Shown here piece by piece: positions 17,059-26,950 of a DNA stretch of 64,000 nucleotides. Within the stretch, counting starts at the first letter, position 1. Every line of letters starts with the position of its first letter. Made by a program: the position numbers and the translations under genes. Under the pieces are notes generated by a model. That model did no database searches, was not told the DNA's origin, and saw nothing but the letters and a program-made list of their open reading frames with translations. The stretch is from an uncultured Maribacter sp. (lineage in GTDB: Bacteria; Bacteroidota; Bacteroidia; Flavobacteriales; Flavobacteriaceae): positions 124,001 through 188,000 of the forward strand of contig NZ_CANMTX010000005.1 of assembly GCF_947500985.1 (NCBI RefSeq), given 5' to 3'.

Positions 17059-18363
17059 TTAAATTTCTAAATCACCTGATAATTGCCTTAGAATTATCTC
17101 TGATAATTTTGCCTGAAATTTAGCATTACTAAATCTTACTTTTGCATTAATGTAATTTAATTGAGCCGTTCTAAACTCAATTGTAGGTATAATCCCTATT
17201 CTAAATTTTTCTACTGTAATATCTAAATTTTCTTTGGCGATAGCCTCGTTATTACCTTCAAGTTCTATAAGACTGATATTAGTTAAATAGGTTTGATAGG
17301 TAGTACCCAATAAAGATAATAATTGTTGTTCTTGTTCTTCAATGGCAATGGTCGCATTTTGTAATTCTAACTTGCCAATCTTTTCATTTCTATTTTGATT
17401 AAAACCGTCAAACAAATTTAACGTTGCTCCAAAACCATAGCTAAAACCATTAGATTCTGAACTTGTGGTAAAACCTAAACTAGATTCTGAACTACCAAAA
17501 TCATAACCTGTGGTTGCATAAATAGTTGGGTATCTAGATGCTTTGATCTGTTTAAGTTCTAACTCGCTTATTCTTTTACTTATTCTTTGTGCATTTAATT
17601 GCGGATTATTAGAAATCACCGTCATTTCCAAATCTGGCAACAACAAACTCTGATCTACAAATATTTCGGGTATCGCCTTAAATTCGGTTTTAAGATCTCT
17701 GGCCAATTGCCGGTTAAGTTCAATCTTTGTATTGGCATATGTCTCTTTTTGACGCTGCATTAAAGTTAAATCTGTATTCAAATCTACTTTGGCATTTAAT
17801 ACCTCTAGCTTAGAAGCTTTACCAATAGAAAATCTGTTTTGCGCTAATTCAACCCGCTGTTTAGATATCAATATTGTGCTGTCTAATGCAGATAATTGCT
17901 GCTGTTGCTGTACTAAGTCATAGTAGGTAATCATAACTTCGCCGACTTTAGTCAGAATTACCTGTTTTAACTCTTCTTCGCCTAGATTCTTATTCTGTTT
18001 TAATTGTTCGTAATTGGCGAACATGCTCAAACCATCGAATAGCGTCCAATCTAAAGCTACTCCGTAATTTAGACTGTTATTCTTGGCATTATCTTGTTCT
18101 ACCTGAGAACCGTCTGATCGGGTTTGAGATAAATTTTGAATGCTATTATTATCTTCAATGGTTGCTTCAATACTGGGTAGCATGCCTGCAAAACCCGGAC
18201 TCACAGATAGCGAATCTATTTTTAAATTATTACCTGCAGTAATTATTTGGTAATTATTTTCTACAGCAATCTTTACAGCATCTTGCATTGTAAGAACCTC
18301 TTGTCCAAAGCAATTGAAGACAAAAAGACATAATATGAGGGTGATATATTTTAAGTAGTTCAT
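17059..18363 (-). CDS. TolC-family outer-membrane factor
   Basis: 434 residues with a signal peptide (MNYLKYITLILCLFVFNCFGQ) and the two-repeat OEP architecture with long coiled-coil helices (for example QQQQQLSALDSTILISKQRVELAQNRFSIG). It forms the outer-membrane duct of the tripartite pump encoded just upstream. The longer frame begins with TTG at 18378 and overlaps the RND gene; I prefer the ATG at 18361-18363, one base after the RND stop, because it begins the signal peptide directly. Confidence 0.92.
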   Translation of the reverse strand: MNYLKYITLILCLFVFNCFGQEVLTMQDAVKIAVENNYQIITAGNNLKIDSLSVSPGFAGMLPSIEATIEDNNSIQNLSQTRSDGSQVEQDNAKNNSLNYGVALDWTLFDGLSMFANYEQLKQNKNLGEEELKQVILTKVGEVMITYYDLVQQQQQLSALDSTILISKQRVELAQNRFSIGKASKLEVLNAKVDLNTDLTLMQRQKETYANTKIELNRQLARDLKTEFKAIPEIFVDQSLLLPDLEMTVISNNPQLNAQRISKRISELELKQIKASRYPTIYATTGYDFGSSESSLGFTTSSESNGFSYGFGATLNLFDGFNQNRNEKIGKLELQNATIAIEEQEQQLLSLLGTTYQTYLTNISLIELEGNNEAIAKENLDITVEKFRIGIIPTIEFRTAQLNYINAKVRFSNAKFQAKLSEIILRQLSGDLEI

Positions 18364-18364
18364 T

Positions 18365-21300
18365 TTAATATGTTTCAAGCTCTTTAAATTCTGGTCTTTC
18401 TACTTTTTCTCTAGACCACAACATATAAAGCGCAGGTATCACAAATAAGGTTAGCATTAACGAGAACATAGTACCGCCAATAATAACTACACCCATACCT
18501 ATTCTACTGGTTGATGCAGCACCGAGTGATAATGCAATGGGTAATGCCCCAAGTGCAATGGTTAAACTAGTCATTAAAATAGGTCGTAATCTAGATTCTG
18601 ATGCTTGTAAAATAGCTTCTCTTTTTCCGAGACCCTCTTCTCTTAACTGGTTTGCGAACTCTACAATTAGAATTCCATTTTTAGTTACTAGACCTATTAG
18701 CATTATGGTACCTATTTGGCTAAAAATATTCCATGACTGCCCAAATAACCACAACGAAAATAAAGCTCCCGCTACTGCCATTGGTACGGTTAAAATGATG
18801 ATAAATGGATCTATAAAACTTTCAAATTGTGCAGCTAGTATTAAGAAAATTAAAAGGAGCGCTAAGCCAAAGGCAAATAAAGTATTTGAACCACTCTCCA
18901 CAAAATCTCTAGATTCTCCACCTAAATCCGTAGTAAAAGATTCATCCAAAACTTTATCCTTAATACGCTCCATTGCTTCAATACCGTCATTAATAGTTTT
19001 ACCTGGCGCCAAGTTAGCAGATACGGTAGCCGCCATGTACCTATTATTATGATATAACTGGGGCGGACTACTATGTTCTGATGTCTGAACTAAATTATCT
19101 AACTGAATTAGTAATCCATCTTTATTCTTAACAAAAATGGATGTTAGATCCATTGGCGCATTTCTATCTTCCTTATCGAACTGACCTATGACTTGATATT
19201 GTTTTCCGTTCATTAAAAAATATCCAAATCTCTGTCCACTTAATGACAATTGCAATGTTTGTGCTACATCTCTAACAGAAACACCTAAAGTCTCTGCTTT
19301 TTCTCGATCAATGGTTACATAAATTTCAGGTTTGTCAAACTTTAAATTGACATCTACGAACGAAAATGTTTCATCATTTTCAGCTTCGGCCATAAAAGCT
19401 GGAATGCTTTCTTCGAGCTTTTTAAAATTCTGTGCCTGAATTATAAATTGTATAGGTGGACCTCCTCTTCTATTCACTGATATCGTAGGTCGTTCAGATA
19501 CGTTCGATTTTCCACCAACATATGCTTTCGCCCATCGTCCTAAATCTTTAGCTATTTCATGTTGTGAACGCTCTCGTTCACTCGGGTCTACCAATGCAAT
19601 ATTAGCTCTACCACTGTTAACCGATGAAGATCCAAAACCGGGCGAAGTAAGTACCAAACTAACTTTCTTCTCAGGAACAGAATCGTTTATTAACTCAGTA
19701 ATATCTGTCATTAACCTATCCATATACTCGTAAGACGATCCTTCAGGAGCATTGACATTTAAACGTATAAAACTACGATCATCATAAGGTGCTGTTTCTT
19801 TTGGAAGTAATGTATAGAAAAGCGCAATTAAGCCTAAACACCCTATCAAAATCGGAAAACTCAACCACTTTTTCTGCATGAAACCCCTTAATGATTCTGC
19901 ATAAGAGCGATTCATTTTCAAGAAATACTTTTCTGTTATATGGTAAAATTTTGATTGCTTTTGCTTCCCTGGTTTTATTAGGTATGCATTTAACATAGGT
20001 GTTAACGAAAGTGATACAAAAGCCGATATAAGTACGGCGGCACCTAGTACTACTCCGAATTCACGAAAGAGCCGACCTACAAATCCTTCCAAAAATATTA
20101 CAGGTAAGAATACCGCAGCTAAGGTTACCGAAATTGATATTACGGCAAAAAATATTTCATTAGAACCTTTTATAGCTGCTTCGATCGGGCTCATACCCTC
20201 CTCCACCTTTTTATATATATTTTCGGTTACAACAATACCATCATCTACTACCAAACCGGTAGCCAATACAATAGCAAGCAATGTCAATACATTGATTGAA
20301 TACCCAAAAAGCCACATCACAAAAAAGGTAGCAATTAATGAAACTGGAATATCAATTAATGGTCTCATAGCCATAGACCAATTTCTGAAGAATATAAAAA
20401 TTACTAGTATTACGAGTACAATCGATATAAGCAGGGTTTCTGCAACCTCTGTTACCGCTCTTCTAACAAATACGGTATCATCTATAACTACATTCAATTT
20501 AAAGCCCTCAGGTAAATCTTTCTTGAGCTTTTCATACTCCTCATAAAATGCATCGGCAATTTCCAGATAGTTCGTACCCGGTTGGGGAATAACTGCAGTT
20601 GCAACCATGGGTTGACCAGAATCACTCATTTTGGTCTCCATATTCTCCCCTTCTAGGGTAGCCTTACCAATATCACTTAATCTAACCAATCGTTCATTAT
20701 CTGCCATGATAATGATATTATTAAACTGCTCTTCAGTATTTAGATTACCTATAGTCTTAACGGTTAGTTCTGTATTATCTCCTGTTAACTTCCCTGACGG
20801 AAGTTCAACATTCTGCGCTAATAATGCATTTTGCACATCTGCCACTGTAAGACCATATGAAGAAAGTTTTAAAGGATCTATCCATAATCTCATAGCATAC
20901 CTACGTTGCCCCCAAATTTGCACACTACTAACACCTGGTATGGTTTCTATTCTTTGAGCGATGACATTTTCTGCATAATCAGAAAGTTCTAAGATATTTT
21001 TACCATCACTTTGCACGGTCATCGAAAGAATTCTTTGTGCATCTGCATCAGATTTAGAAACTACCGGTGGTGCGTCTAAATCATCAGGAAGACTTCTTAC
21101 GGCCTGCGAAACCTTATCTCTAACATCATTGGCAGCATCCTCTAGATTTTTATCTAAATTAAACTCAATACTAATAGAGCTTGAACCTTGTACGCTAGAA
21201 GATGTAATGTTACGTATACCATCAATAGAGTTGATTGCCTTCTCTAACGGTTCCGTAATTTGAGATTCAATAATATCTGCATTAGCGCCTGAATACGTAG

Positions 21301-21445
21301 TACGTACGGAGACTTGCGCGGGATCAATTGATGGAAATTCACGCACTCCCAAATAGGTGTAACCAATAATTCCGAAAAGAACTATCGTTAGGTTCATTAC
21401 TATTGTTAAAACCGGCCGCTTTATACTTAGAGTTGATAAGTTCAT
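18365..21445 (-). CDS. AcrB/MexB-like (HAE1) RND multidrug permease
   Basis: 1026 residues with the standard RND layout: TM1 (LTIVMNLTIVLFGIIGYTYL), two large periplasmic loops and TM2-6 and TM8-12. TM4 carries the proton-relay acidic pair in ATGLVVDDGIVVTENIYKK. FLEGFVGRLFREFG is a typical HAE1 loop. It exports amphiphilic organic compounds using the proton gradient. The TM4 motif differs from the metal-type pump at 6.6-11 kb, so the two systems do different work. It overlaps the adaptor stop by one base (TAATG). Confidence 0.94.
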   Translation of the reverse strand: MNLSTLSIKRPVLTIVMNLTIVLFGIIGYTYLGVREFPSIDPAQVSVRTTYSGANADIIESQITEPLEKAINSIDGIRNITSSSVQGSSSISIEFNLDKNLEDAANDVRDKVSQAVRSLPDDLDAPPVVSKSDADAQRILSMTVQSDGKNILELSDYAENVIAQRIETIPGVSSVQIWGQRRYAMRLWIDPLKLSSYGLTVADVQNALLAQNVELPSGKLTGDNTELTVKTIGNLNTEEQFNNIIIMADNERLVRLSDIGKATLEGENMETKMSDSGQPMVATAVIPQPGTNYLEIADAFYEEYEKLKKDLPEGFKLNVVIDDTVFVRRAVTEVAETLLISIVLVILVIFIFFRNWSMAMRPLIDIPVSLIATFFVMWLFGYSINVLTLLAIVLATGLVVDDGIVVTENIYKKVEEGMSPIEAAIKGSNEIFFAVISISVTLAAVFLPVIFLEGFVGRLFREFGVVLGAAVLISAFVSLSLTPMLNAYLIKPGKQKQSKFYHITEKYFLKMNRSYAESLRGFMQKKWLSFPILIGCLGLIALFYTLLPKETAPYDDRSFIRLNVNAPEGSSYEYMDRLMTDITELINDSVPEKKVSLVLTSPGFGSSSVNSGRANIALVDPSERERSQHEIAKDLGRWAKAYVGGKSNVSERPTISVNRRGGPPIQFIIQAQNFKKLEESIPAFMAEAENDETFSFVDVNLKFDKPEIYVTIDREKAETLGVSVRDVAQTLQLSLSGQRFGYFLMNGKQYQVIGQFDKEDRNAPMDLTSIFVKNKDGLLIQLDNLVQTSEHSSPPQLYHNNRYMAATVSANLAPGKTINDGIEAMERIKDKVLDESFTTDLGGESRDFVESGSNTLFAFGLALLLIFLILAAQFESFIDPFIIILTVPMAVAGALFSLWLFGQSWNIFSQIGTIMLIGLVTKNGILIVEFANQLREEGLGKREAILQASESRLRPILMTSLTIALGALPIALSLGAASTSRIGMGVVIIGGTMFSLMLTLFVIPALYMLWSREKVERPEFKELETY

Positions 21446-22524
21446 TATTCGGCTTTACGTGTTTCAGTTTGACTAAAATCTATTGTGACAGGCGTTCCAT
21501 TTTTTAGCGCCATTACCCCATAGGTTAAAATGGTATCACCTGCTTTTAAACCAGTAAGAACACGTACTTCGTTACCTGTTCTAGCTCCAATTTCTACAGC
21601 TATTTCTTTTGCTTTACCACCTTCAGAAATAAATATACGCTTACCATTTTGCACAGGAATCAATGATTCTGATGGTACCATTAACGCATTATCTATACTT
21701 TCTAAAGGAAGCATAACATTGGCATAAGTACCAGGGTATAATTTACCTTCTTTATTTTCTGCAATTGCACGCATCTTTAAGGTTCTTGTTGCTATCTCGA
21801 CCTCTGGTTCTATAGCATAGACTTTTGCCTGATAAGTTGCTTTAGAATCTGATGTTGTAAAAGTCAAATTAGACCCTACTGTTACTTGAGATGTATACTT
21901 CTCTGGAATTGAAAATGTTATTTTAAGTTTACTGGTGTTTACCAATTTAGCAATTGGTGTTACTGGTGTTACATAAGTTCCTTTAGATATAGACCGTAAC
22001 CCTATTGTGCCCGAAAATGGTGCCCTCACTATTGTTTTAGAAAGTTGTGCCTGTATCAATTGCGATTCTGCACTAGCTGATTGATAATCTGCACTTACTA
22101 TTTCATACTCTTCTTGACTTATTGCTTGTTTCTCTAGTAATAATTTAGCTCTACGTTCATTTTCAGAGGCTAATTTTTGGGCTGTTCGTACTTTAGATAA
22201 TTGCGCCTGTAGTTCAATATCATTAACCTTAAAGAGCACCTGACCCTGTGCCACTTTACTACCTTCTTTAAAATTAATACTCTCTACAACGCCAGAAACC
22301 TCACTTCTAATCTCTATCTGTTCATTGGCTTCAATGGTTCCCGATAATGAAATATTATCATTGAACTTTTGCGGATGCAATACCATCCCTTTCACTCTTG
22401 TTGCGCTAGTGTTTTCAGTTGAAGATTTGGGTGCTTCTAATTCGCTATTGGCATTGATACGATAGAAAATTAGAGCAACAATTCCTATAAGCAATATGCT
22501 GTAAACAATGTATTTTGTTTTCAT
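21445..22524 (-). CDS. RND periplasmic adaptor (AcrA/MexA type)
   Basis: About 359 residues. One N-terminal membrane anchor (YIVYSILLIGIVALIFY) is followed by a lipoyl-like split domain (IEIRSEVSGVVESINFKEGSKVAQGQ and IVRAPFSGTIGLRSISKGTYVTP), a helical hairpin and a beta-barrel. First gene of the adaptor-permease-TolC operon. The frame is open upstream to 22584, but that extension (20 polar residues before the anchor) covers a -7-like box TAGATTTG on the minus strand (22570-22563), so I use the ATG at 22522-22524. Confidence 0.92.
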   Translation of the reverse strand: MKTKYIVYSILLIGIVALIFYRINANSELEAPKSSTENTSATRVKGMVLHPQKFNDNISLSGTIEANEQIEIRSEVSGVVESINFKEGSKVAQGQVLFKVNDIELQAQLSKVRTAQKLASENERRAKLLLEKQAISQEEYEIVSADYQSASAESQLIQAQLSKTIVRAPFSGTIGLRSISKGTYVTPVTPIAKLVNTSKLKITFSIPEKYTSQVTVGSNLTFTTSDSKATYQAKVYAIEPEVEIATRTLKMRAIAENKEGKLYPGTYANVMLPLESIDNALMVPSESLIPVQNGKRIFISEGGKAKEIAVEIGARTGNEVRVLTGLKAGDTILTYGVMALKNGTPVTIDFSQTETRKAE

Positions 22525-22816
22525 AGGTGGTGAGAAAAGAATTAAGTTAGTTTGGTTACTAACAAATCTAAACCTAATCACCAATTTTGGGTATACCTTA
22601 AGCTATATTTAACAAGGTTTTAGCACCTTAGTTGTCGATGTCGTAGAAGAAATTTTGCTAACTATAAAGACGATTAAAGTGTAAGACATTAAAAATATAA
22701 AAAGGTTTAATCGAAATAATATTTTAACATACTTAGCACTATTTTAAAACAGTCTGTGTTCATTTAAATTGAAAAAGCAAAATTTAAAAAAATAATTATG
22801 ACCAGTAAAACATAAA
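22525..22816. other. Noncoding region before the HAE1 efflux operon
   Basis: About 290 bases between the efflux adaptor start and the nrdA terminator. The only item I can support is the minus-strand TAGATTTG at 22570-22563 (TAnnTTTG match) about 40 bases before the adaptor ATG. The remainder is AT-rich without open frames or clear symmetry. Confidence 0.4.
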
Positions 22817-22866
22817 AAATCTGGTGCTTTAAACAAACATTATTTGCTTTCTAAAACACCAGATTT
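22817..22866 (-). terminator. Terminator of the nrdB-nrdA operon
   Basis: Arms AAATCTGGTG (22817-22826) and CACCAGATTT (22857-22866) are perfectly complementary. The 30-base spacer itself can pair further (AAGC/GCTT and CAAA/TTTG). On the minus strand the stem is followed by a T-run. It lies 34 bases after the nrdA stop. Confidence 0.8.
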
Positions 22867-22899
22867 AAATCTTACTATTATTTCTAGTTTATTAAAGGC

Positions 22900-24696
22900 T
22901 TAAGCCTCACAACTAGCACAATCTTTCTTTTGCTTAAATTTTTGTGCCGCGTTCATACTATGTTGGTAGTACAATGACTTCAAACCTAATTTCCATGCAG
23001 TTACGTGAATTTTATTAATTTCTTTAACTGGCATATCTGGATGAACGATAATATTTACCGACTGACCTTGGTCAATATGGTTTTGTCTGTTCGCTGCTTG
23101 ATAGATAATATCCATCTGATCAATTTCAGAATATGTTTTAAATACGTCTTTCTCTAAGTCTGAAAGGAAATCTAAATGCTGTACAGATCCGTCAAAATCA
23201 CGAATACTATGCCATACTTCAGTTGTATTCATTCCTTTTTCTTCTAAAAGTTCTACCAAGAAAGGATTTCTAATTGTAGTCTTCACCTTGGCTATATCCT
23301 TTACATACGTATTAGACCATATTGGCTCAATACCTTGAGATACTTGACCTAAGATAAACGCAGAAGATGTTGTTGGTGCAATTGCATTCAAAGTTGCATT
23401 TCTTCTACCATAACCTTTCAATACTGCAGGCTCACCAAATTTATCGGCTAGCTCTTCTGAAGCACTGTATGACTTTTCTTTTATCGTTTTGAATATTTCA
23501 CTATTCAAGTTATATGCTTCTTGACTGTTAAAAGGCAACATTCTAGATTGTAATAATGAATGCCATCCTAAAACACCTAAACCTAAAGCACGGTTATCTT
23601 TTGCGAAGTTGTATGCACGCTCCATAAACATAAACGTTTGACGATCTTCACGACTTTCTGAATCACGGTAAGCTTCTAATTTTTCACAAAACTCAGTAAT
23701 AACAGCATCTAAAAAGAATACCATTGTTTCAACAGCATCGGTATCTTTCCATTTATCATAATGAAGAACGTTTACAGAAGATAATACACATACAAACGAC
23801 CATTCGTCACTTGATGGTAACATAATTTCTGTACAAAGGTTACTTGCATGAATTTTGTGTCCTTTTTCTCTGTATACATCCGAAGCACCATTGTTGGCAT
23901 TGTCTTTAAAGAAGATATATGGATACCCCATTTCACCTCTTCTCTGTAATACCTTTGCCCAGATAGAACGCTTTTCATTATCGCCATCTACCATTTCTTG
24001 CATCCACTCATTGGTAACAGTAACACCATGAGTTAGTTCTTGAATCGGATTCCCTTCGGTACCTATTTCTAAGAACTCTTTAATATCTGCATGCTCTACA
24101 GGTAAATATGGAGAAAAACGACCACGACGAACAGAACCTTGGCTTACTACATCTACCATAGATTCGAAGAGTTGCATAATATGTACTGCTCCTGAAGCTT
24201 TACCATTATTCTTAACGTCTGCACCTCTATGTCTAATGTTACCAAAGTAACCAGATGTACCACCACCTAATTTAGACATCATACCTACTTCTGACTGCGT
24301 ATACAAAATGTTACCCATGTCATCAGATATGTTAGACCCAAAACAACTAATTGGCAATCCTCTTTCTTTTCCAAAATTAGACCAAACTGGCGATGCTAAT
24401 GAGTAAAAACCTTCACTCATGTAACCGTAGAACTTGTCTGAAAAACCAGGCATGCCCAATATTTTCTCAGCTCTATCTGCAATTTCACGAATACGTGTTT
24501 CTGCTGATACTCCCGGAGTTAAATAGCCAGAACCTAAAAAGTTACGGCTATCTTCATTTAACCACTTAAAACCTTCTTCTTTGTCTTTCTTTAAGCTATT
24601 AAGGGCTTCTTTTCTAGCTTGTACAAGTTCATCTGAACCATTCAATTTTACTTCTTCTTGAATGCTAGTCTCTAAATTAATTTTTGAATCGTTCAT
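22900..24696 (-). CDS. nrdA: Ribonucleoside-diphosphate reductase, large subunit without ATP-cone
   Basis: 598 residues, shorter than standard NrdA (about 750) because the N-terminal ATP-cone is missing; here the cone is on NrdB. Active-site residues are visible: redox pair Cys118 (ISCFGSN) and Cys301 (VCVLSS), catalytic Asn284-Leu-Cys286-Thr-Glu288, and the C-terminal shuttle CASCEA. It reduces NDPs to dNDPs. This is the arrangement described for Leeuwenhoekiella blandensis and Flavobacterium johnsoniae class I RNRs. It begins directly at the nrdB stop (ATG 24694-24696, TAA 24697-24699), so the two are tightly coupled. Confidence 0.95.
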   Translation of the reverse strand: MNDSKINLETSIQEEVKLNGSDELVQARKEALNSLKKDKEEGFKWLNEDSRNFLGSGYLTPGVSAETRIREIADRAEKILGMPGFSDKFYGYMSEGFYSLASPVWSNFGKERGLPISCFGSNISDDMGNILYTQSEVGMMSKLGGGTSGYFGNIRHRGADVKNNGKASGAVHIMQLFESMVDVVSQGSVRRGRFSPYLPVEHADIKEFLEIGTEGNPIQELTHGVTVTNEWMQEMVDGDNEKRSIWAKVLQRRGEMGYPYIFFKDNANNGASDVYREKGHKIHASNLCTEIMLPSSDEWSFVCVLSSVNVLHYDKWKDTDAVETMVFFLDAVITEFCEKLEAYRDSESREDRQTFMFMERAYNFAKDNRALGLGVLGWHSLLQSRMLPFNSQEAYNLNSEIFKTIKEKSYSASEELADKFGEPAVLKGYGRRNATLNAIAPTTSSAFILGQVSQGIEPIWSNTYVKDIAKVKTTIRNPFLVELLEEKGMNTTEVWHSIRDFDGSVQHLDFLSDLEKDVFKTYSEIDQMDIIYQAANRQNHIDQGQSVNIIVHPDMPVKEINKIHVTAWKLGLKSLYYQHSMNAAQKFKQKKDCASCEA

Positions 24697-25971
24697 TTAA
24701 AATAAGTCGTCACTGGTTATACTTTGTGTTCTTTTGCTATAGTTGATAGAGCGTTTTACGAAGAAATCGCCGTGTTTGGTTCCGATAATTTCATCATCGA
24801 ACCATTCTGTTTGCGATAGTAACTCTTCATCAACGTCGAATATTTTTTCGATTCCAATACTTTCGATAGAATCGTTAAATCTCTTTTTAATGAATTCTTT
24901 TACTAGTTTCTTAGGCAAGAAATCAATTTCACCGGCTTCAAAAATCCAATCTATTATATCACTTTCTGATAAGAATGCTTCTTTACACATTTCTTGTACA
25001 GTACTGTGAAATTCCTTATTGAACCATGTAGGGTTTTCGTCTTTAATAATATTTATAATATCGATACCAAAATCGCCATGAATCTGCTCTTCTTTAGAAG
25101 TAGCCTCCACAACATTAGAGATACCTTTAAACATATTCTTATGCTTGTTAAAAGCCATAATAATCAGAAACTGAGAAAACAAAGACACATGTTCTATAAA
25201 TAAAGAGAACAATAAAACCGACTCTGCATATTCTTGATTATCCTCACTCTTAGAATTTTTAAGAGCCGTCTCTAAATAATGAACTCTCTTCATTATTACA
25301 GGTTTCTTCTTCAAGTTTTTAAACTCTTCGTTTAAACCTAATATTTCTAGTAAGTGTGAATATGCATCATGATGTCTTACTTCACTTTCTGCAAAAGTTG
25401 CACCTACAGAACCTATTTCTGGTTTTGGCATCTTGTGATAGATATCTCCCCAAAAACTTTTAACAGCAACCTCTATTTGAGAAATTGCCAGCATGGTATT
25501 CTTTATTGCATTTCTCTCAATATCGGTCAACCCAGTTTTAAAATCCTGAATATCACTTGTAAAGTTAAATTCTGTATGGATCCAATATGAATGTCTTATT
25601 GCTGATACATAATCATACAATGCAGGGTATTCATATGGCTTAAGATTTACACGTTTTTCGAAGACATTAGACTTTCTTCTTTGCGCTTGTTCATTTCTGT
25701 AAAGAATGTACCCCTTAGCGACATCGAAGTAACCACCTTCCATTAATTTATTCTCAACGAAATCTTGAACCTCCTCTACTGTAGGAATATAATTGACATC
25801 AGCTTGCTTTCTTTCTAATAGTGCTAAATGAACATTATTAGAGATAATTTCAGCTTCACTGGGTCCACCATGTTCAACAGCTGTCATAGCCTTTAAAATG
25901 GCATTTGTTATCTTGTGCAAATGAAAGGGTCTTGTTGCAAAATCCCTTTTAATGACTTCTGTGATTTTCAT
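24697..25971 (-). CDS. nrdB: Ribonucleotide reductase small subunit with N-terminal ATP-cone
   Basis: 424 residues. Residues about 1-100 are an ATP-cone (VIKRDFATRPFHLHKITNAI), normally found on NrdA. The rest is the ferritin-like radical-generating subunit with metal ligands in SEVRHHDAYSHL, EHVSLFSQFL and KEEQIHGDFGIDI. In L. blandensis this fusion lets dATP switch the enzyme off by tetramerising NrdB, and the related class Id enzymes use a dimanganese centre; both are family knowledge, not visible here. First gene of the operon, followed without a gap by nrdA. Confidence 0.94.
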   Translation of the reverse strand: MKITEVIKRDFATRPFHLHKITNAILKAMTAVEHGGPSEAEIISNNVHLALLERKQADVNYIPTVEEVQDFVENKLMEGGYFDVAKGYILYRNEQAQRRKSNVFEKRVNLKPYEYPALYDYVSAIRHSYWIHTEFNFTSDIQDFKTGLTDIERNAIKNTMLAISQIEVAVKSFWGDIYHKMPKPEIGSVGATFAESEVRHHDAYSHLLEILGLNEEFKNLKKKPVIMKRVHYLETALKNSKSEDNQEYAESVLLFSLFIEHVSLFSQFLIIMAFNKHKNMFKGISNVVEATSKEEQIHGDFGIDIINIIKDENPTWFNKEFHSTVQEMCKEAFLSESDIIDWIFEAGEIDFLPKKLVKEFIKKRFNDSIESIGIEKIFDVDEELLSQTEWFDDEIIGTKHGDFFVKRSINYSKRTQSITSDDLF

Positions 25972-26512
25972 GTTAATTTAAAGTTAATAATCTGGTTAAT
26001 AAGAGAGATGTAAAGGTCGAAAATTAATCACCTTAATTTTACATATACCCCTTTAAGCTTTTAACAGGGTTATCAACAATTTCATTTTCAGATCAAAATA
26101 GCCTGTTAAAAACTCTTTTAAAATAAACCTATAACTATCTAAAAAACAAGTGTTTAAAATAAATTATATGAATATAGAAGTGAAATACCCTTAAAGAAAT
26201 ACTTCAGCTAAAACTTTTGTAAAATATTTTTTACGAAGTTCCTCATAGGTAAATTATAAAAATAATATACTATCAACCTTGAGGTATTTTTTCGATTTAA
26301 TTTTGTGTATCGCTAAGTAGTTTTTCTTCAATTATATAGCTAAAATGACATCAACCTCAACATTATATTTTTTACTTAAACAACAACTTTAGCTACTTAG
26401 GTAAACACACCCTTTTCCAGATTATTTTACCTTTTGCTCCTCCAAAAAATTCTGATTGTACTTCTAAATTAATTATGCTTTTTTTTGTAAGAATATTTGA
26501 TAAATAAAAATC
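25972..26512. other. Noncoding stretch upstream of nrdB
   Basis: 541 bases, very AT-rich, without a credible open frame on either strand. It must hold the nrdB promoter, but I find no match to TAnnTTTG at a sensible distance on the minus strand and no repeat that stands out. Nothing else recognised. Confidence 0.5.
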
Positions 26513-26833
26513 TTACGCGGGAGTCTTACCTAACCACATCTTTTCATTTTGATCATTTAAATAGTAAATATTATGATATACGCCTTCTGGTTTTTCTTTG
26601 AAATGAATGTATAATTTGGTAGTATTCTCTTTAGTAAAGGTCTTCACTGAAAAAGATGAAGTAGTAGGTTTTGCTTCCTTTTTATTATATAATAATAATA
26701 ATAACTCACCAAGAAATGCGGTACCTTTTCCTTTCGTTATCAATCCTATTTTAGATATTAATTTATTTTTTTGCGTAGGAATAGAAATGGCATTCGTAAA
26801 CCATGAGATAGATTTCTTTAGAGGAAATGTCAA
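26513..26833 (-). CDS. Small unrecognised protein, possibly a remnant
   Basis: 106 codons from a TTG at 26831-26833. The frame stays open 12 more codons upstream to a TAG, and those residues (YFKLSNGETLTFPLKK) read like natural protein, yet no ATG or GTG exists there. So the true start is unclear (ATT or TTG) or the 5' end is lost. The product is basic, with a short hydrophobic patch (FLGELLLLLYN) and a plausible beta-strand end (KLYIHFKEKPEGVYHNIYYL). No family recognised. It stands alone between long AT-rich gaps. Confidence 0.35.
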   Translation of the reverse strand: MTFPLKKSISWFTNAISIPTQKNKLISKIGLITKGKGTAFLGELLLLLYNKKEAKPTTSSFSVKTFTKENTTKLYIHFKEKPEGVYHNIYYLNDQNEKMWLGKTPA

Positions 26834-26950
26834 AGTCTCTCCGTTTGATAGCTTAAAGTAAATCGCCTAACAAATCATATCAGATTTGCTTTCTTCATAT
26901 TCATTCTAACTTTTAATCATTAAATAGTAAACTAGAGCTCTTATGCAGTA

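Noticed and set aside
18537-19052. 171-codon plus-strand frame opposite the HAE1 permease
   Set aside because: Shadow of the C-terminal half of the RND gene; no recognisable motifs.
22525-22584. 20-codon N-terminal extension of the efflux adaptor
   Set aside because: It would place polar residues before the membrane anchor and covers a -7-like box; the ATG at 22524 fits better.
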